Origin: Jatrophihabitans_A sp035248685
Lineage (GTDB): Bacteria; Actinomycetota; Actinomycetes; Mycobacteriales; Jatrophihabitantaceae
Reading direction: 5' to 3'
Length of the DNA: 64,000 bases
NCBI GenBank assembly: GCA_035248685.1
Contig: DATFHF010000024.1
Span: forward strand, 1 to 64,000
Part shown: one piece after another, positions 38,767 through 49,037 of the stretch
Numbering within the stretch: the stretch's first letter is position 1
Layout of the letters: every line of letters begins with the position of its first letter
Notes under the pieces: model-generated
What the model was told of the DNA's origin: nothing
Seen by the model: the letters and a program-made list of their open reading frames with translations, nothing else
Database searches by the model: none
Translations under genes and position numbers: made by a program

Positions 38767-41700
38767 CGGGCCAGGTTATCGTCTGATTCGTCCGACCGGT
38801 CGCCGTCACCATCGAGCAGGGCCCGCAGCTGCGTCGCATCGAGTAGATCGGCCGGGGCGACGGTCACGCCGGCACCGATGTAGTAGAAGGCGGCGCCGAC
38901 CCGATCCAGCTCACCGTCCGGGATGCCTTGCATCGCCGCCCAGGCCAGCCGGTACATCGCCAGCTGCACCGCTTGCGCCTCGGCCTGCCGGCCGCGGGGC
39001 GGACGTCCGGTCTTCCAGTCGACGACCGTGTACCGGCCGTCGGCGTCCTGGAACACCGCGTCCATCCGGCCGCGAATCACCCGGCCGCCGAACGACATCT
39101 CGAAGCTGACCTCGACCGCGACCGGGGTGCGGTCGGCCCATTCGCTGCGTTCGAAGGCCGCCTTGAGCGTTTCCAGCTCAGCCGCGTCGGCCAACTCATC
39201 CACCGCGCCGGGCAGCTCGTCGATGTCCAGCAGGCTGTCAGCCGACCAGCGCTGCTCCAGCCACTCGTGCACCGCGGTGCCTCGCCGGGCGAGCTTGACC
39301 GGTTGTTGCGGCAGCGGCCGGCGCAGCCGCCGAGCCAGCTCGTCCGGGTCGGTGGCCAGTGCCACCACATCGGTCACCGACAGCTGCGCCGGCAACCGCA
39401 CCTCAAGCGGTCCGCCTCGGGCGGAGGCTGCCCGTTCGGCCAGCAACAGCTCGACATCGCGTGCCCAACCGGCCGCCCATTCGGTTTCGTCCGGCGGCGC
39501 GGTCGGGTCCGACTCGGGTTCGGTCGGTTGGACCGGTGCCGGCGTGCCGAGCTGATCCAGCACCTGCCGGGCCGCCTGTTCCAGCTCCGGGCGCCTGCCT
39601 TCGAGCGGATCGACCGGCCAGCGGATTCCCAGCTCGGCCGCTACCAGCGGGTTCTGCTCGTCCTCGGCGACCTCGTGCCAGGTGTCCACCAGCACGCCGG
39701 TCGAGGCCGGGCCCTCGCGCAGCTCGGTCAGGAAGATCGACGGTGGGCGCACCTTGCTGGCGCTGCCCCAGGCCGCGCCGGAGGCGAGCAGCACCTTGCG
39801 GGCTCGGGTGAAGGCGACGTAGGCAAGCCGGCGCTCCTCGGCCAGGTGCCGCTGCCGCAGCCGCTCCCGGTGCTCGATCAGGCGCTGCTCGGCATCGCCC
39901 CGATCGCCGCAACCGGTGAGGTCCAGCGGCGGCAGCTGGTCCCGGTCACCGCGCAGTGGTGAAGGCACCAGGGCCGGTGTGCTGGCCCAGTCATGGTTCT
40001 TGACCTGGTCGGGGAAGCCGTCGGTGATCAGGCCGGCGACGGCGACCACGTCCCACTCCAGGCCCTTGGCGCCGTGCACGGTCAACACCTGGACCCGATC
40101 CGGAGCCACCTCCACGGTCGCCGGCTTCAGCCCGTACTCCTCCTGCTCGGCTGCCTTCAGGTAACCGAGGAAAGCCGAAACCCCGGCACCGGCCCGGTCG
40201 CTGACGAACCGGGCCGCCTCGTCGATGAACCGGTCGAGGTTGGCCCGACCGGCCTGGGCGGCGTACCCGCTGCCGGACCGGGCCATGATCTCGACGTCCA
40301 ACCCGAGTTCGACCTCGATCTCAGCGATCAGATCCGGCAACGGCAGGTCCATCCGGCGGCGCAACCGGCGCAGCATGGCGGCGCATTCGCTGAACCGGCG
40401 GTAACCCTCGGTCGAGTACTGGCCCGGCTCGCCGAGGTCGTCCAACGCCTCCACCAGGGACGGCTCCAGCCGCTCGTCGTCATCGGTGACGAACGGATCC
40501 GGCTGTCGCCGCTCGGCCTGCCCGCCGGCACCGATGTCGTTCAAGTGCTCGCGGATGGCGGCAGCGGTCAGCCTGGCCTGGTCGCGGCCATGCTGGTGCA
40601 GCGCGACCAGATCCGCCGGTCCGATCCGCCAGCGCGCGCCGGTCAGCAGCCGGGCCAGCGAACCGCCGGCGTTGTGGTCGGCCAGCACGGTGAGCACCGC
40701 CCGGACGTCGGCAATCTCCGGCAGGGTCAGCAGCCCGCCGATGTCGACCACCTCGACCGGCAGGCCGACCTGCCTGATTGCCTGGGCGATCAACGCGATT
40801 CCGGACCGCTTGCGAACCAGCACCGCCAGCGTGCGCTGGCCCCTGGTCCAGTCCGTCCGGCAGTCCCATTCCGTCCGCAGCCGGTCGGCCAACCAGCTCG
40901 CCTCGCTGACGACGGTGTCGTGATAGGCGGCCAGCACGACGCCGGCCGGCGCGTCCGGCCTGGGCTGCAGCGCCAACTCCCCCGGCCGGCGCAACGGCTC
41001 GGCCACCTGGTTGGCCACCGCCAGGATGTCGCCGTCGTTGCGCCAACTGGTCATCAGCGGATAGGCGGCCGCCGGCGCGCCGGTCACGGTTCGGAACCGG
41101 TCCGGGAACCGGCTGATGCTGCTGGCACTGGCACCACGCCAGCTGTAGATCGACTGAAGCGGGTCACCAACCGCGGTGACCGCCCGGCCGTCGGCGAACA
41201 AGCCGGCCAGCATCTCGATCTGGGCGTATCCGGTGTCCTGGTACTCATCGAGCAGGATGACGTCGTAGCGCGATCGCTCGATCGCCATCACCGATTCGAT
41301 GTTGGCCAGCCGGCTGGCCAGCACCATGTGGTCGGCAAAGTCGAGCAGGCCGTCGGCGCGTTTCTGGTCGGCGAAGCGCTCCACCAGCGGCAGCAACTCG
41401 GTCCGCCGGGTGAGGCTGTCCAGCAACCGCTGCACGATCTCCGGCCACTCCCGGGTGCGGCTGCGCGGCTTGAGCGGCAGCGGTTCGAGCAGCGCGCGCA
41501 GTTGCCGATCCAGTTGCCGGACCTGCTCCGGGCCGGTCAGGTGGTCGGCGAGCTGGCCGGCCAGATCCAGCACCCGCTCGGTGACCGTCGCGATCACACC
41601 GGGCACCAGGGTGAACTCGCCGTCGTAGTGCCGGACCACCGAATCGGCGATCTGCCAGCGAGCCGCCTCGGTCAGCAGCCGGGCACCGGGCTCGCGACCG

Positions 41701-42131
41701 AGCACGATGCCGTGTTCGTCCACCAGCCGGCCGGCGTAGGCGGCGTAGGTCAACACCGTCGGTTCACCGGTCGCGTCCAGCGGGACGCCGCCGTCCCGGT
41801 CGAGCACCCGGTACAGCGCGCGCAGCCGGGACCGGATCCGCTGTTGCAACTCCCCGGCGGCCTTGCGGGTGAAGGTCAGGCCCAGCACCCGCTCCGGGCT
41901 GACCAGCCCGTTGGCGACCAACCAGACCACCCGTGCCGCCATCGTCTCGGTCTTGCCCGAGCCGGCGCCGGCGATCACCACCGCCGGCTCTAACGGGGCT
42001 TGGATCACCGCGGCTTGCTCCGCGGTCGGCGGGAACAACCCGAGCAGCCGGGCGATGTCGGCCGGCCGGTAATAGGCTTCCCGGCCGGCGCCGGCGATCA
42101 CCGGCCCGGGCGGGTTGCGCACCGCGGTCAC
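38763..42131 (-). CDS. adnB: AdnB-type helicase-nuclease
   Basis: About 1122 residues. UvrD-type helicase: AGAGSGKT at 54-61, LDEYQDTGYAQI, GDPLQSIYSWRGA and LTVHGAKGLEWD. C-terminal PD-(D/E)xK nuclease with GRMDAVFQDADGRYTVVDWKTG (Asp and catalytic Lys visible). The AdnAB complex processes DNA ends for recombination; AdnB is the main motor. GTG start at 42131 overlaps the stop of adnA. Rv3201c-like position. Confidence 0.92.
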   Translation of the reverse strand: MTAVRNPPGPVIAGAGREAYYRPADIARLLGLFPPTAEQAAVIQAPLEPAVVIAGAGSGKTETMAARVVWLVANGLVSPERVLGLTFTRKAAGELQQRIRSRLRALYRVLDRDGGVPLDATGEPTVLTYAAYAGRLVDEHGIVLGREPGARLLTEAARWQIADSVVRHYDGEFTLVPGVIATVTERVLDLAGQLADHLTGPEQVRQLDRQLRALLEPLPLKPRSRTREWPEIVQRLLDSLTRRTELLPLVERFADQKRADGLLDFADHMVLASRLANIESVMAIERSRYDVILLDEYQDTGYAQIEMLAGLFADGRAVTAVGDPLQSIYSWRGASASSISRFPDRFRTVTGAPAAAYPLMTSWRNDGDILAVANQVAEPLRRPGELALQPRPDAPAGVVLAAYHDTVVSEASWLADRLRTEWDCRTDWTRGQRTLAVLVRKRSGIALIAQAIRQVGLPVEVVDIGGLLTLPEIADVRAVLTVLADHNAGGSLARLLTGARWRIGPADLVALHQHGRDQARLTAAAIREHLNDIGAGGQAERRQPDPFVTDDDERLEPSLVEALDDLGEPGQYSTEGYRRFSECAAMLRRLRRRMDLPLPDLIAEIEVELGLDVEIMARSGSGYAAQAGRANLDRFIDEAARFVSDRAGAGVSAFLGYLKAAEQEEYGLKPATVEVAPDRVQVLTVHGAKGLEWDVVAVAGLITDGFPDQVKNHDWASTPALVPSPLRGDRDQLPPLDLTGCGDRGDAEQRLIEHRERLRQRHLAEERRLAYVAFTRARKVLLASGAAWGSASKVRPPSIFLTELREGPASTGVLVDTWHEVAEDEQNPLVAAELGIRWPVDPLEGRRPELEQAARQVLDQLGTPAPVQPTEPESDPTAPPDETEWAAGWARDVELLLAERAASARGGPLEVRLPAQLSVTDVVALATDPDELARRLRRPLPQQPVKLARRGTAVHEWLEQRWSADSLLDIDELPGAVDELADAAELETLKAAFERSEWADRTPVAVEVSFEMSFGGRVIRGRMDAVFQDADGRYTVVDWKTGRPPRGRQAEAQAVQLAMYRLAWAAMQGIPDGELDRVGAAFYYIGAGVTVAPADLLDATQLRALLDGDGDRSDESDDNLAR

Positions 42132-45100
42132 TGGGTCACCTGCCGGCCGTCGTCCTGGACCGGGCAGCAACCTCTGACCGGGCAGCGATCACACACCTTG
42201 CCGGGGCTCGCGGTTACCGCGTTGCCCCGCAGCACGCCGGCGATCCGGGCCAGTTCGGCATGCACCCAGCCGGGATCGTCGCTGCCACTGAGCGGTGGCT
42301 GCTCCTGGGTGTTCCCGCGGGAGGTGGCCGCCGACAGCTGTACCAGCCGGGCCCCGCCGGACTCGGCCGACTCGGCACCGGTCAGTTCGCGGAAGCCGCC
42401 CTCCTCGACGGCGACCTGGTAGGCGGCCAGCTGCGGATGGACCGCGACCTCCTTCTCGGTCGGCTTGCTCTTGCCGGTCTTCAGATCGACGACCACCAGC
42501 CGGCCGTGCTCGTCGCGTTCCAGCCGGTCCACCTTGCCGGTGAGCTTCGCATCGCCGATGGTCACCGCGAACGGTGCCTCCTTGGCGATCAACTGCAGCT
42601 CGACCCGGCTGGTGGTCAGCCAGTGCGCCAGCTCGGCCAGCATCCGCTGCGCGCGCGCTCGCTCGGTGCTGGCATGCCAGGGCGCGCCGAAGTCCAGTCG
42701 CGACCAGCCGCGTTCCAGCAACTCGGTCAGCTGATCGACGGTGGCCTCCGGCGGAGCCTGCTCGGCGACCGAGTGCACCAGGCTGCCCAGCCCGGCGGCG
42801 ACCGTGTCGGTGGCGTCGGTGGCCCCCAGCTCAGTGAGCAGCGCGCGCAGCTCGCAGTCCAGGTACGCCTCGAACTTCGACGGCCGGATCGGGACCGGAC
42901 CGGCTGTCACCGGCCGGATGGGCGCGGTACTGGACAGCGGAGCCCGGCCCCACCAGTCCCGCGGATGCGCCCCTGGCACGCCGGCCTCGGCCAGCCGGGC
43001 CAGCTGGCGGGCGGCCGCCGCGGCGATCCGGTCCGCCCGGCCGGTCAGGTCCTGCTCGGAGCCGGTGTCATCGGCAGCATCGGTCGGACAACCGGTTCCT
43101 TCGGTGGCGAGCTGTGCCATCGGGTCGACCAGCGCACCGCGCAGCTCGGCCACCAGACCGGGCAGCACGAAGCGGCGGGAGTTCATGGTTACCGGGCGCT
43201 GTTCGACCTCCTCCGGCAACGGATCGAGCTCGTCGATGAACCGGGACGGCTGCTGATCCTCGCTGTCTACCGCGGTGACCACCACTCGCTTGCTGGCGCG
43301 GGTCACCGCGACGTAGAACAGCCGGCGCTCGGCGGCCAGCCGTTCGGTGAGCAGCCCGCTGGCCACCGCCGGGCGATCGGCCAGCAGGTCCACCAGCAGG
43401 TCGGCGCCGAGCAGCGAGCCCTCCGGCCGCAGGTTCGGCCAGACGCCATCCTGGACGCCGGCCACGCAGACCACCTGCCATTGCAGGCCCTTGCTGGCGT
43501 GCGCGGTCAGGATGCGCACCTCGTCGGCGGTGTTCGGACGCTGGCGGGCCGCGGCGTCGGTGATCTGGAGCTGGCTGACCCAGCTGTAAAGCTGTCCGAC
43601 GCCGCTGCCGGGCGTCCGGTCGCTGACCTTGCCGGCCTCGATGAACAGCGCCAGCACCGAGTCCAGCGCCCGATCGGCACGAGCCCCGTCCGAGCGGCCG
43701 GCCAGGCTGCGCCGGTTCAGCCGGCTGGCCAGCCCGGTCGCCTGCCACACCGCCCACAGCACGTCCTCGGCGCTGCCACCGGATGCCGCCGCTTCGGTGC
43801 CGGCCTCGATGACCGCGCGCACCCGCTGCACCGGCGCCCGGGCCGAGGCAGGCAACCAACCCAGCGCGGCCGGTTCGGTAATCAGCTCGGCCAGGCTCAG
43901 CGGGCCCTCCGGCACCAGCCGCAGGTGCCGGCGCATCCGCAGGATCTGCAACGGGTCGGCTCGGCCCACCGCACCCATCAGCAACGCCTCGGCGTCGTCG
44001 GCGGTGACCGACTTGGGATCGGCCACGCAGAGCAGCAAGTCCAGCAGGTGGGACACCACCGGGTCGTCGGTGAGCGCGCCCTGAACCGGCTGACCGACCG
44101 GGACGTCGGCCGCGGCCAGGCCTCGGCGCAAGGTGTCGGCGGCCGGGCCGGCGGAGCGGACCAGCACCGCCATCTCCGACCAGGGCACCCCGTCCTCGGC
44201 GTGCGCCCGGCGCAGCAGCGACGCCAGGTAGGACGCCTCGTGGCTGGCTGATCCGAATACCGCCGCGCTGACTCGACCGGCCGGCTGGTCGGCCGCCGGG
44301 ATCAGCGCCCGGTGCCGGGGCGGGCCGCTGAGCCGGCTGGCCACCCGGCGGGAAGCATCGAGCAACGCCGCGCCGGCCCGCCAGCAGACCGGCAGCGTCA
44401 CGGTGTCCACCGGCGCGCTGAACTCCAACTGGCCGCCCCGGTGTTCGGTGCGCACGGTGCCGGCGAGCGAACCGAAATGCAGGTCGATGTCGGCCATCGC
44501 GGACTGCTCGGCACCGCGGAAGGCGTAGATGGCCTGGTCGGGGTCGCCGACCAGCACCAGTTCGTCGGCGGAGCCCGCGACCAACTTCAACAGCTCGACC
44601 TGGGCCGGGTCGGTGTCCTGGTATTCGTCCACGAAGATTCGCCGCCGCCGAGCCCGTTCGGCTTGCAGCATCGCGGGATTCTCTTGCAGTTCCCAGATCG
44701 CTCGCTGGATCAGCTCCGCGGCGTCGAACGCGCCCGGCGCCTGTAACGAGGTGACGTCGAAGTACTCCTGAAGGATGTCGGCGGCGATCACCCATTCCCG
44801 CCGCCCGTGCTGCTGGCCGAGCTCGGCCAGCCGATCCGGCCAGACATCGCGTTCGATGGCTCGCATCAACAGGTCCCGCAGCTCGTCGGCGAAGGCCTGG
44901 GTCTGCACTGCCGCCGACAGCGCGACCGGCCACTCGTCGGTGCCGTCGGCCAACCGGCCGGCCAGCAGCTCGCGCAGCGTCACGTCCTGCTCGGAACCCG
45001 ACAGCAGCCGGGGTGGCAGGTCACCGGCCAGCACCGCCGCTTGCCGGACCAGGCCGTAGGCGTAGGAGTGGAAGGTCCGGGCGACCGGCTCGGTGACGGT

Positions 45101-45388
45101 GCGTCCCAACCTGGCGGTCACCCGATCACGCAGCTGCCCAGCCGCCGGCCGGGAGAACGTCAACAGCAGCAGGTTCTGGATCGGCACCGCCCGCTCGGTA
45201 ACCCGCTGGACGACCGCCTCGACCAGGGTGGTGGTCTTACCGGTGCCGGGACCGGCCAGTACCCGCAACACGCCGCGATCGTGCTGTACCACCCGCAGCT
45301 GCTCGGCGTCCAACACCGGCACCGGAGCCGCCGCGACGGGTGCCCGGACCAGCCGGAACGTCGGGTTGGTTTGCGTTCGGAGGACCAC
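42128..45388 (-). CDS. adnA: AdnA-type helicase-nuclease with iron-sulphur motif
   Basis: About 1086 residues. Nucleotide loop AGPGTGKT at 45-52, VDEYQDTDPAQ, GDPDQAIYAF, LTAHASKGLQW. The C-terminal nuclease has GKVDRLERDEHGRLVVVDLKTG with the catalytic Asp/Lys pair. Cysteines in AYLDCELRALL and in VCDRCPVRGCCP form a C-x(n)-C-x2-C-x5-C pattern, consistent with a 4Fe-4S cluster that staples the nuclease domain, as in AddB-type enzymes. GTG start; adjacent to the divergently named alkyltransferase gene (same strand). Confidence 0.92.
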   Translation of the reverse strand: MVLRTQTNPTFRLVRAPVAAAPVPVLDAEQLRVVQHDRGVLRVLAGPGTGKTTTLVEAVVQRVTERAVPIQNLLLLTFSRPAAGQLRDRVTARLGRTVTEPVARTFHSYAYGLVRQAAVLAGDLPPRLLSGSEQDVTLRELLAGRLADGTDEWPVALSAAVQTQAFADELRDLLMRAIERDVWPDRLAELGQQHGRREWVIAADILQEYFDVTSLQAPGAFDAAELIQRAIWELQENPAMLQAERARRRRIFVDEYQDTDPAQVELLKLVAGSADELVLVGDPDQAIYAFRGAEQSAMADIDLHFGSLAGTVRTEHRGGQLEFSAPVDTVTLPVCWRAGAALLDASRRVASRLSGPPRHRALIPAADQPAGRVSAAVFGSASHEASYLASLLRRAHAEDGVPWSEMAVLVRSAGPAADTLRRGLAAADVPVGQPVQGALTDDPVVSHLLDLLLCVADPKSVTADDAEALLMGAVGRADPLQILRMRRHLRLVPEGPLSLAELITEPAALGWLPASARAPVQRVRAVIEAGTEAAASGGSAEDVLWAVWQATGLASRLNRRSLAGRSDGARADRALDSVLALFIEAGKVSDRTPGSGVGQLYSWVSQLQITDAAARQRPNTADEVRILTAHASKGLQWQVVCVAGVQDGVWPNLRPEGSLLGADLLVDLLADRPAVASGLLTERLAAERRLFYVAVTRASKRVVVTAVDSEDQQPSRFIDELDPLPEEVEQRPVTMNSRRFVLPGLVAELRGALVDPMAQLATEGTGCPTDAADDTGSEQDLTGRADRIAAAAARQLARLAEAGVPGAHPRDWWGRAPLSSTAPIRPVTAGPVPIRPSKFEAYLDCELRALLTELGATDATDTVAAGLGSLVHSVAEQAPPEATVDQLTELLERGWSRLDFGAPWHASTERARAQRMLAELAHWLTTSRVELQLIAKEAPFAVTIGDAKLTGKVDRLERDEHGRLVVVDLKTGKSKPTEKEVAVHPQLAAYQVAVEEGGFRELTGAESAESGGARLVQLSAATSRGNTQEQPPLSGSDDPGWVHAELARIAGVLRGNAVTASPGKVCDRCPVRGCCPVQDDGRQVTQ

Positions 45389-45400
45389 GCCCCCATACCA

Positions 45401-45754
45401 TCACATCGGACCGACAGAACCGCTCCGACCGTCCCAACGCGCCGCAGCCATATCCACCCGCTCGCCCCGGATCGGCACGCCCTCGGCGGCCAGCAGCCGC
45501 AGCTGGGTGGCCCGCAGGTGTTCGGCACAGGTGCCGTTCGAGCGCAGCACCCGGTGCCAGGCCACCGTGCCGCCGTCGTAGGCGAGCACCCGGCCGACAT
45601 GCCGGGCGCCGGCCAGCCCGACGAACTCGGCGACGTCCTTGTAGGACATGACTCGGCCGGGCGGGATCAACTCCACGCAGGCCAAGACGCGCTCACCGAG
45701 CGGTAACCGGTCATCCAGCGCCCGCCGCCGCAAGGCCGCCGAGTCAACACCCAC
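45401..45754 (-). CDS. alkyltransferase-like (MGMT-family) protein, no active-site Cys
   Basis: A 117-residue protein matching the C-terminal domain of O6-alkylguanine transferases: VMSYKDVAEFVGLAGARHVGRVL and a terminal RGERVD. The active-site PCHRV is replaced by AWHRVLRSNG; alkyltransferase-like proteins characteristically have Trp in place of Cys. Such proteins bind damaged guanines and recruit nucleotide excision repair. Neighbour of adnA as Rv3204 is. Confidence 0.9.
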   Translation of the reverse strand: MGVDSAALRRRALDDRLPLGERVLACVELIPPGRVMSYKDVAEFVGLAGARHVGRVLAYDGGTVAWHRVLRSNGTCAEHLRATQLRLLAAEGVPIRGERVDMAAARWDGRSGSVGPM

Positions 45755-45774
45755 GCGCTGAGATTAAGCCCGGA

Positions 45775-46935
45775 TTAGTAGGACGGCAGGGACGGGTCGA
45801 CCTGGTTCACCCAGGCGGCCACCCCGCCCTGCACGTGTATCGCGTCGGCGAAGCCGGCGGCCTTGACCGCGGCCAGGGTCTCGGCCGAACGCACCCCGGT
45901 CTTGCAGTACATCACGATCTGCCGGTCCTGGGGCAGCGTGGCCAGCGCGTCTCCACGCAAGATCTGGTCCTTCGGGATCAGGGTGGCGCCCGGGATCCGG
46001 ACGATCTCCCACTCGGCCGGTTCCCGCACGTCGATCAGGACCACCGGCTTGTCCGAGTCCAGCAGATCCTTCAGTTCGGTGGCGGTGATGGTTGAGCCGG
46101 CCGCGGCCTGCTGAGCCTCCTCGGAGACCACACCGCAGAAGGCCTCGTAGTCGATCAGGCCGGTGATCGGCTTGGTGTTGGGATCCTTGCGGATCCGCAC
46201 CTGGTGATAGGTCATCTCCAACGCGTCGTAGATCATCAACCGGCCCACCAGCGGTTCGCCGATGCCGGTGATGAGTTTGATCGCCTCGGTGGCCATGATC
46301 GAACCGATCGAGGCGCACAGCACGCCGAGCACGCCGCCTTCGGCGCAGGACGGAACCATGCCGGGCGGTGGCGGGTCCGGGTACAGGTCGCGATAGTTCG
46401 GCCCGTAGCGGTCCCAGAACACCGAGGCCTGACCGTCGAAGCGGTAGATCGAGCCCCACACGTACGGCTTGTCCAACAGCACCGCCGCATCGTTGACCAG
46501 GTAGCGGGTGGCGAAGTTGTCGGTGCCGTCGATGATCAGGTCGTACTGGCCGAAGATCTCCAGCACGTTGTCGTTGTCCAGCCGGGTGTCGTGCAGCGCC
46601 ACGGTCACCAGCGGATTGATCTCCAGCACGCTGTCCCGGGCCGACTCCGCCTTCGGCCGGCCGATGTCGGACTGGCCGTGAATGATCTGACGCTGGAGGT
46701 TCGACTCGTCCACCACGTCGAAGTCGATGATGCCCAGCGTGCCGACGCCGGCCGCCGCCAGGTACATCAGCGCGGGCGAGCCGAGACCGCCCGCGCCGAC
46801 GCAGAGCACTCGCGCGTTCTTGAGCCGTTTCTGCCCGGTCATGGCGACGTCCGGAATGATCAGGTGGCGGCTGTAGCGGCGTACCTCCTCGATGGTCAGC
46901 GAGTCGGCCGGTGCTACCAGCGGTGGCAGGGACAC
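45775..46935 (-). CDS. moeZ: MoeZ adenylyltransferase/sulphurtransferase
   Basis: A 386-residue protein. MoeB/ThiF domain with GAGGLGSPALMYLAAAGVG and IIDGTDNFATRYLVND, then a rhodanese domain (~285-380) with the active Cys in VMYCKTGVRSAE. MoeZ activates and thiolates the small sulphur carriers for molybdopterin and thiamine/cysteine pathways. GTG start at 46935 has AAGGAA upstream. The CxxC pair typical of MoeB is not visible. Position corresponds to Rv3206c. Confidence 0.92.
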   Translation of the reverse strand: MSLPPLVAPADSLTIEEVRRYSRHLIIPDVAMTGQKRLKNARVLCVGAGGLGSPALMYLAAAGVGTLGIIDFDVVDESNLQRQIIHGQSDIGRPKAESARDSVLEINPLVTVALHDTRLDNDNVLEIFGQYDLIIDGTDNFATRYLVNDAAVLLDKPYVWGSIYRFDGQASVFWDRYGPNYRDLYPDPPPPGMVPSCAEGGVLGVLCASIGSIMATEAIKLITGIGEPLVGRLMIYDALEMTYHQVRIRKDPNTKPITGLIDYEAFCGVVSEEAQQAAAGSTITATELKDLLDSDKPVVLIDVREPAEWEIVRIPGATLIPKDQILRGDALATLPQDRQIVMYCKTGVRSAETLAAVKAAGFADAIHVQGGVAAWVNQVDPSLPSY

Positions 46936-47011
46936 GAGCGGAGTTCCTTTCGAAAAGCGGCATCTCGCCTGGACAACGCCTGGGCAACGGTCGCGGATTC
47001 CCGCGGCCGGC

Positions 47012-48028
47012 TCAGTGCGAGTTGCGCTGGAAGAAGTCCTCGTCCGCGGCGTCACCGACTTGTTCGGCACCCGGCGCGTCGGTCGCGCCCGGCGGGTACG
47101 GCCACGGGTTGGACTGACAGATCTGGCCGGACGCGGTCTTGTCACCGATGGTCTGCTGCATCATCACCGGGGCCAGGCCGTCGGCAAGGCACTGGTGGGC
47201 GTGATTGTGGCCGAGCGCGTGGCCGACCTCGTGGTTGACCGCATAAATCCGGTAGGTGGCCAGGTCGCTGGCGTAGGCCTTGGCGCCGCGAATCCAGCGG
47301 GCGACGTTGAGCACCACGCGGCTCTGGCTGCCGTCGTAGCAGGAGGTCTCCACCGGTTGGCTGTAACCACACAGCGCCCGCACGGTCATCGACGAGGCCA
47401 GGCTGAGGTGGAAATCCACCTGGCCGGAATCGACTCGTTGCAGTGCCACCGCGCCGGTCGCCGTCCAAGACCGCCGGTCGCTCAGCGCGCTCATCACGGC
47501 GGCGGCGAACTGGCTGCCGACGACGCCGGTCACCCCGTGCTCGATCTCGATCGTGAAGCGGAACAGTCGACCTTTGCCGATTACCGCCGAGCGCCCCGGC
47601 ACGATGCCGAAGGTGCCGGTGCCGACATGGGTGTAGTCAGGGCCGGGCGGCAACGCCAGCGCCGGCAACGCGGTGACCTGCCCGGTACCCGGATCGTCCA
47701 CCTTGAGCTGGCCATCCGAGGCGGCGTTCGGCGGTCCGGAGCGGCCACCGGCCCCGTTCTTCGTCGAGTGCCCACTACCGCCACCGACGCCGATCGCGGC
47801 CCGGACCTTCGGCGAATTCGAGCTCACCAGCGCCGCCACGGTGATCACGACCAACAGCGGCAGCGCGTACGCGCGCCAGCCATAGCGGCGGACGAAGCGC
47901 CGCCAACGACCGGACACCACCCGGGCGCGGTCGGCGGCGACCGGCGAGACCTGCTGCCGCGGTCGGTGCGGCGCGCTCAGCCTGCTCACCGGTTCAGCCT
48001 GCCACATCGACTCCGGTGCGCCCGTCAT
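47012..48028 (-). CDS. DUF3152 membrane-anchored zinc-metalloprotease-like protein
   Basis: A 338-residue protein with a membrane helix near residues 52-70 (AYALPLLVVITVAALVSS). The extracellular domain contains HEVGHALGHNH, the HExxHxxGxxH zinc motif of metzincins, preceded by NVARWIRG. Cysteines near the end form likely disulphides. The start overlaps the end of the hydrolase gene by 35 bp; ATG codon 8 (48007) with GGAG just before is an alternative. Conserved as Rv3207c. Confidence 0.85.
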   Translation of the reverse strand: MTGAPESMWQAEPVSRLSAPHRPRQQVSPVAADRARVVSGRWRRFVRRYGWRAYALPLLVVITVAALVSSNSPKVRAAIGVGGGSGHSTKNGAGGRSGPPNAASDGQLKVDDPGTGQVTALPALALPPGPDYTHVGTGTFGIVPGRSAVIGKGRLFRFTIEIEHGVTGVVGSQFAAAVMSALSDRRSWTATGAVALQRVDSGQVDFHLSLASSMTVRALCGYSQPVETSCYDGSQSRVVLNVARWIRGAKAYASDLATYRIYAVNHEVGHALGHNHAHQCLADGLAPVMMQQTIGDKTASGQICQSNPWPYPPGATDAPGAEQVGDAADEDFFQRNSH

Positions 48029-49037
48029 TTGCCCGCTTCTTCACCAGCGCCAGAATCGCGCGGGCGGTGCTGGTCGGGTCCTCCAGCTGGGCGGTATGGC
48101 CGACCTCAGGCAGCACCAGCAACCTGCTGTCCGACAGCGTGGCCGCCACCTTGGCCGCGTTGGAGACGTTGACCAACCGGTCCAGCTCCCCCCAGATCAC
48201 CAGCGTCGCCGCCTCGATCCGGCCGAGCGCCTGCCAGGCCGAGCGCGGGCCGGTCATCAGGTAGCTGCGGACCAGGCCGCGGAAGGATCTCATCAACGCA
48301 TCGCCGGCCCAGGCGTAGTCGCGGCGGGCCGCCACCTCGGCGGCTGCCTCGGCCAACCGGTTCGGTGGCACCCGCTCCGGGTGCGCGAAACAGATCTCGA
48401 TCAAGGCTTTGGCGCGCAACTCCGGCGGCTCGTTCTCCAACCGGGCCAACACCCGGGGGCCGATGCCGGGCACCAGCAGCAGCGGCAGCACCAGATCCGA
48501 CCCGCGGCGCAGCCGCAGATCCGGCACCGCCGGTGAGATCAGGGTCAGCGTCCGCACCAGGTCCGGACGACGCGCCGCCAGCTGGATCGAGATCGCCCCG
48601 CCCATCGAGTTGCCGACCAGGTGCACCGGTCCGCGGCCGGACCGCTCCAGGTAGTCGATGACCAGCCGGGTGTGCGCGGGGATCGAGTAGTCACCGCCGG
48701 CCGGCGGACCGGACCTGCCGAATCCGGGCAGGTCGATGGCCTGGCCGTCCAGCCAGGGCGCCAGCAGGTCGGCCAGGTCGGTGAAGTTGGTGGACGCGCC
48801 GCCGAGGCCGTGCAGGTACAACGCCGGTTCGGCGGACGCGTCGGGCGACGGGGTGCGTCGGACGTTGATCCGGTCGGCACCGACCTGCACCTCGGTGGCC
48901 GGCCATGGTTGCCGGCCCGGATCCGGGGCGGCAACCGCGAACTCGGCCGGATCAGCTAGCGGGGCGAGCTGGAGACCGCCCGCTGGCCGGTTGGGTCGTC
49001 GGCCGTAGGCCCACCGGGGCGCGGATGCGGTACTCAT
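47994..49037 (-). CDS. alpha/beta-fold hydrolase
   Basis: A 347-residue protein. Nucleophile elbow GNSMGG; acid in WGELDRLV; His in GHTAQLEDP. Oxyanion region LYLHGLGGASTNF. The first ~60 residues are a variable extension. Substrate unknown; the fold covers esterases and epoxide hydrolases. The TetR-type gene is divergent upstream and may regulate it. ATG at 49037 is preferred over the GTG one codon earlier. Confidence 0.85.
   Translation of the reverse strand: MSTASAPRWAYGRRPNRPAGGLQLAPLADPAEFAVAAPDPGRQPWPATEVQVGADRINVRRTPSPDASAEPALYLHGLGGASTNFTDLADLLAPWLDGQAIDLPGFGRSGPPAGGDYSIPAHTRLVIDYLERSGRGPVHLVGNSMGGAISIQLAARRPDLVRTLTLISPAVPDLRLRRGSDLVLPLLLVPGIGPRVLARLENEPPELRAKALIEICFAHPERVPPNRLAEAAAEVAARRDYAWAGDALMRSFRGLVRSYLMTGPRSAWQALGRIEAATLVIWGELDRLVNVSNAAKVAATLSDSRLLVLPEVGHTAQLEDPTSTARAILALVKKRANDGRTGVDVAG

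Noticed and set aside
40000..44250. Long plus-strand ORFs opposite adnA and adnB
   Set aside because: Antisense shadows of the helicase-nucleases; Gln/Arg/Gly-rich, with no recognisable domains.
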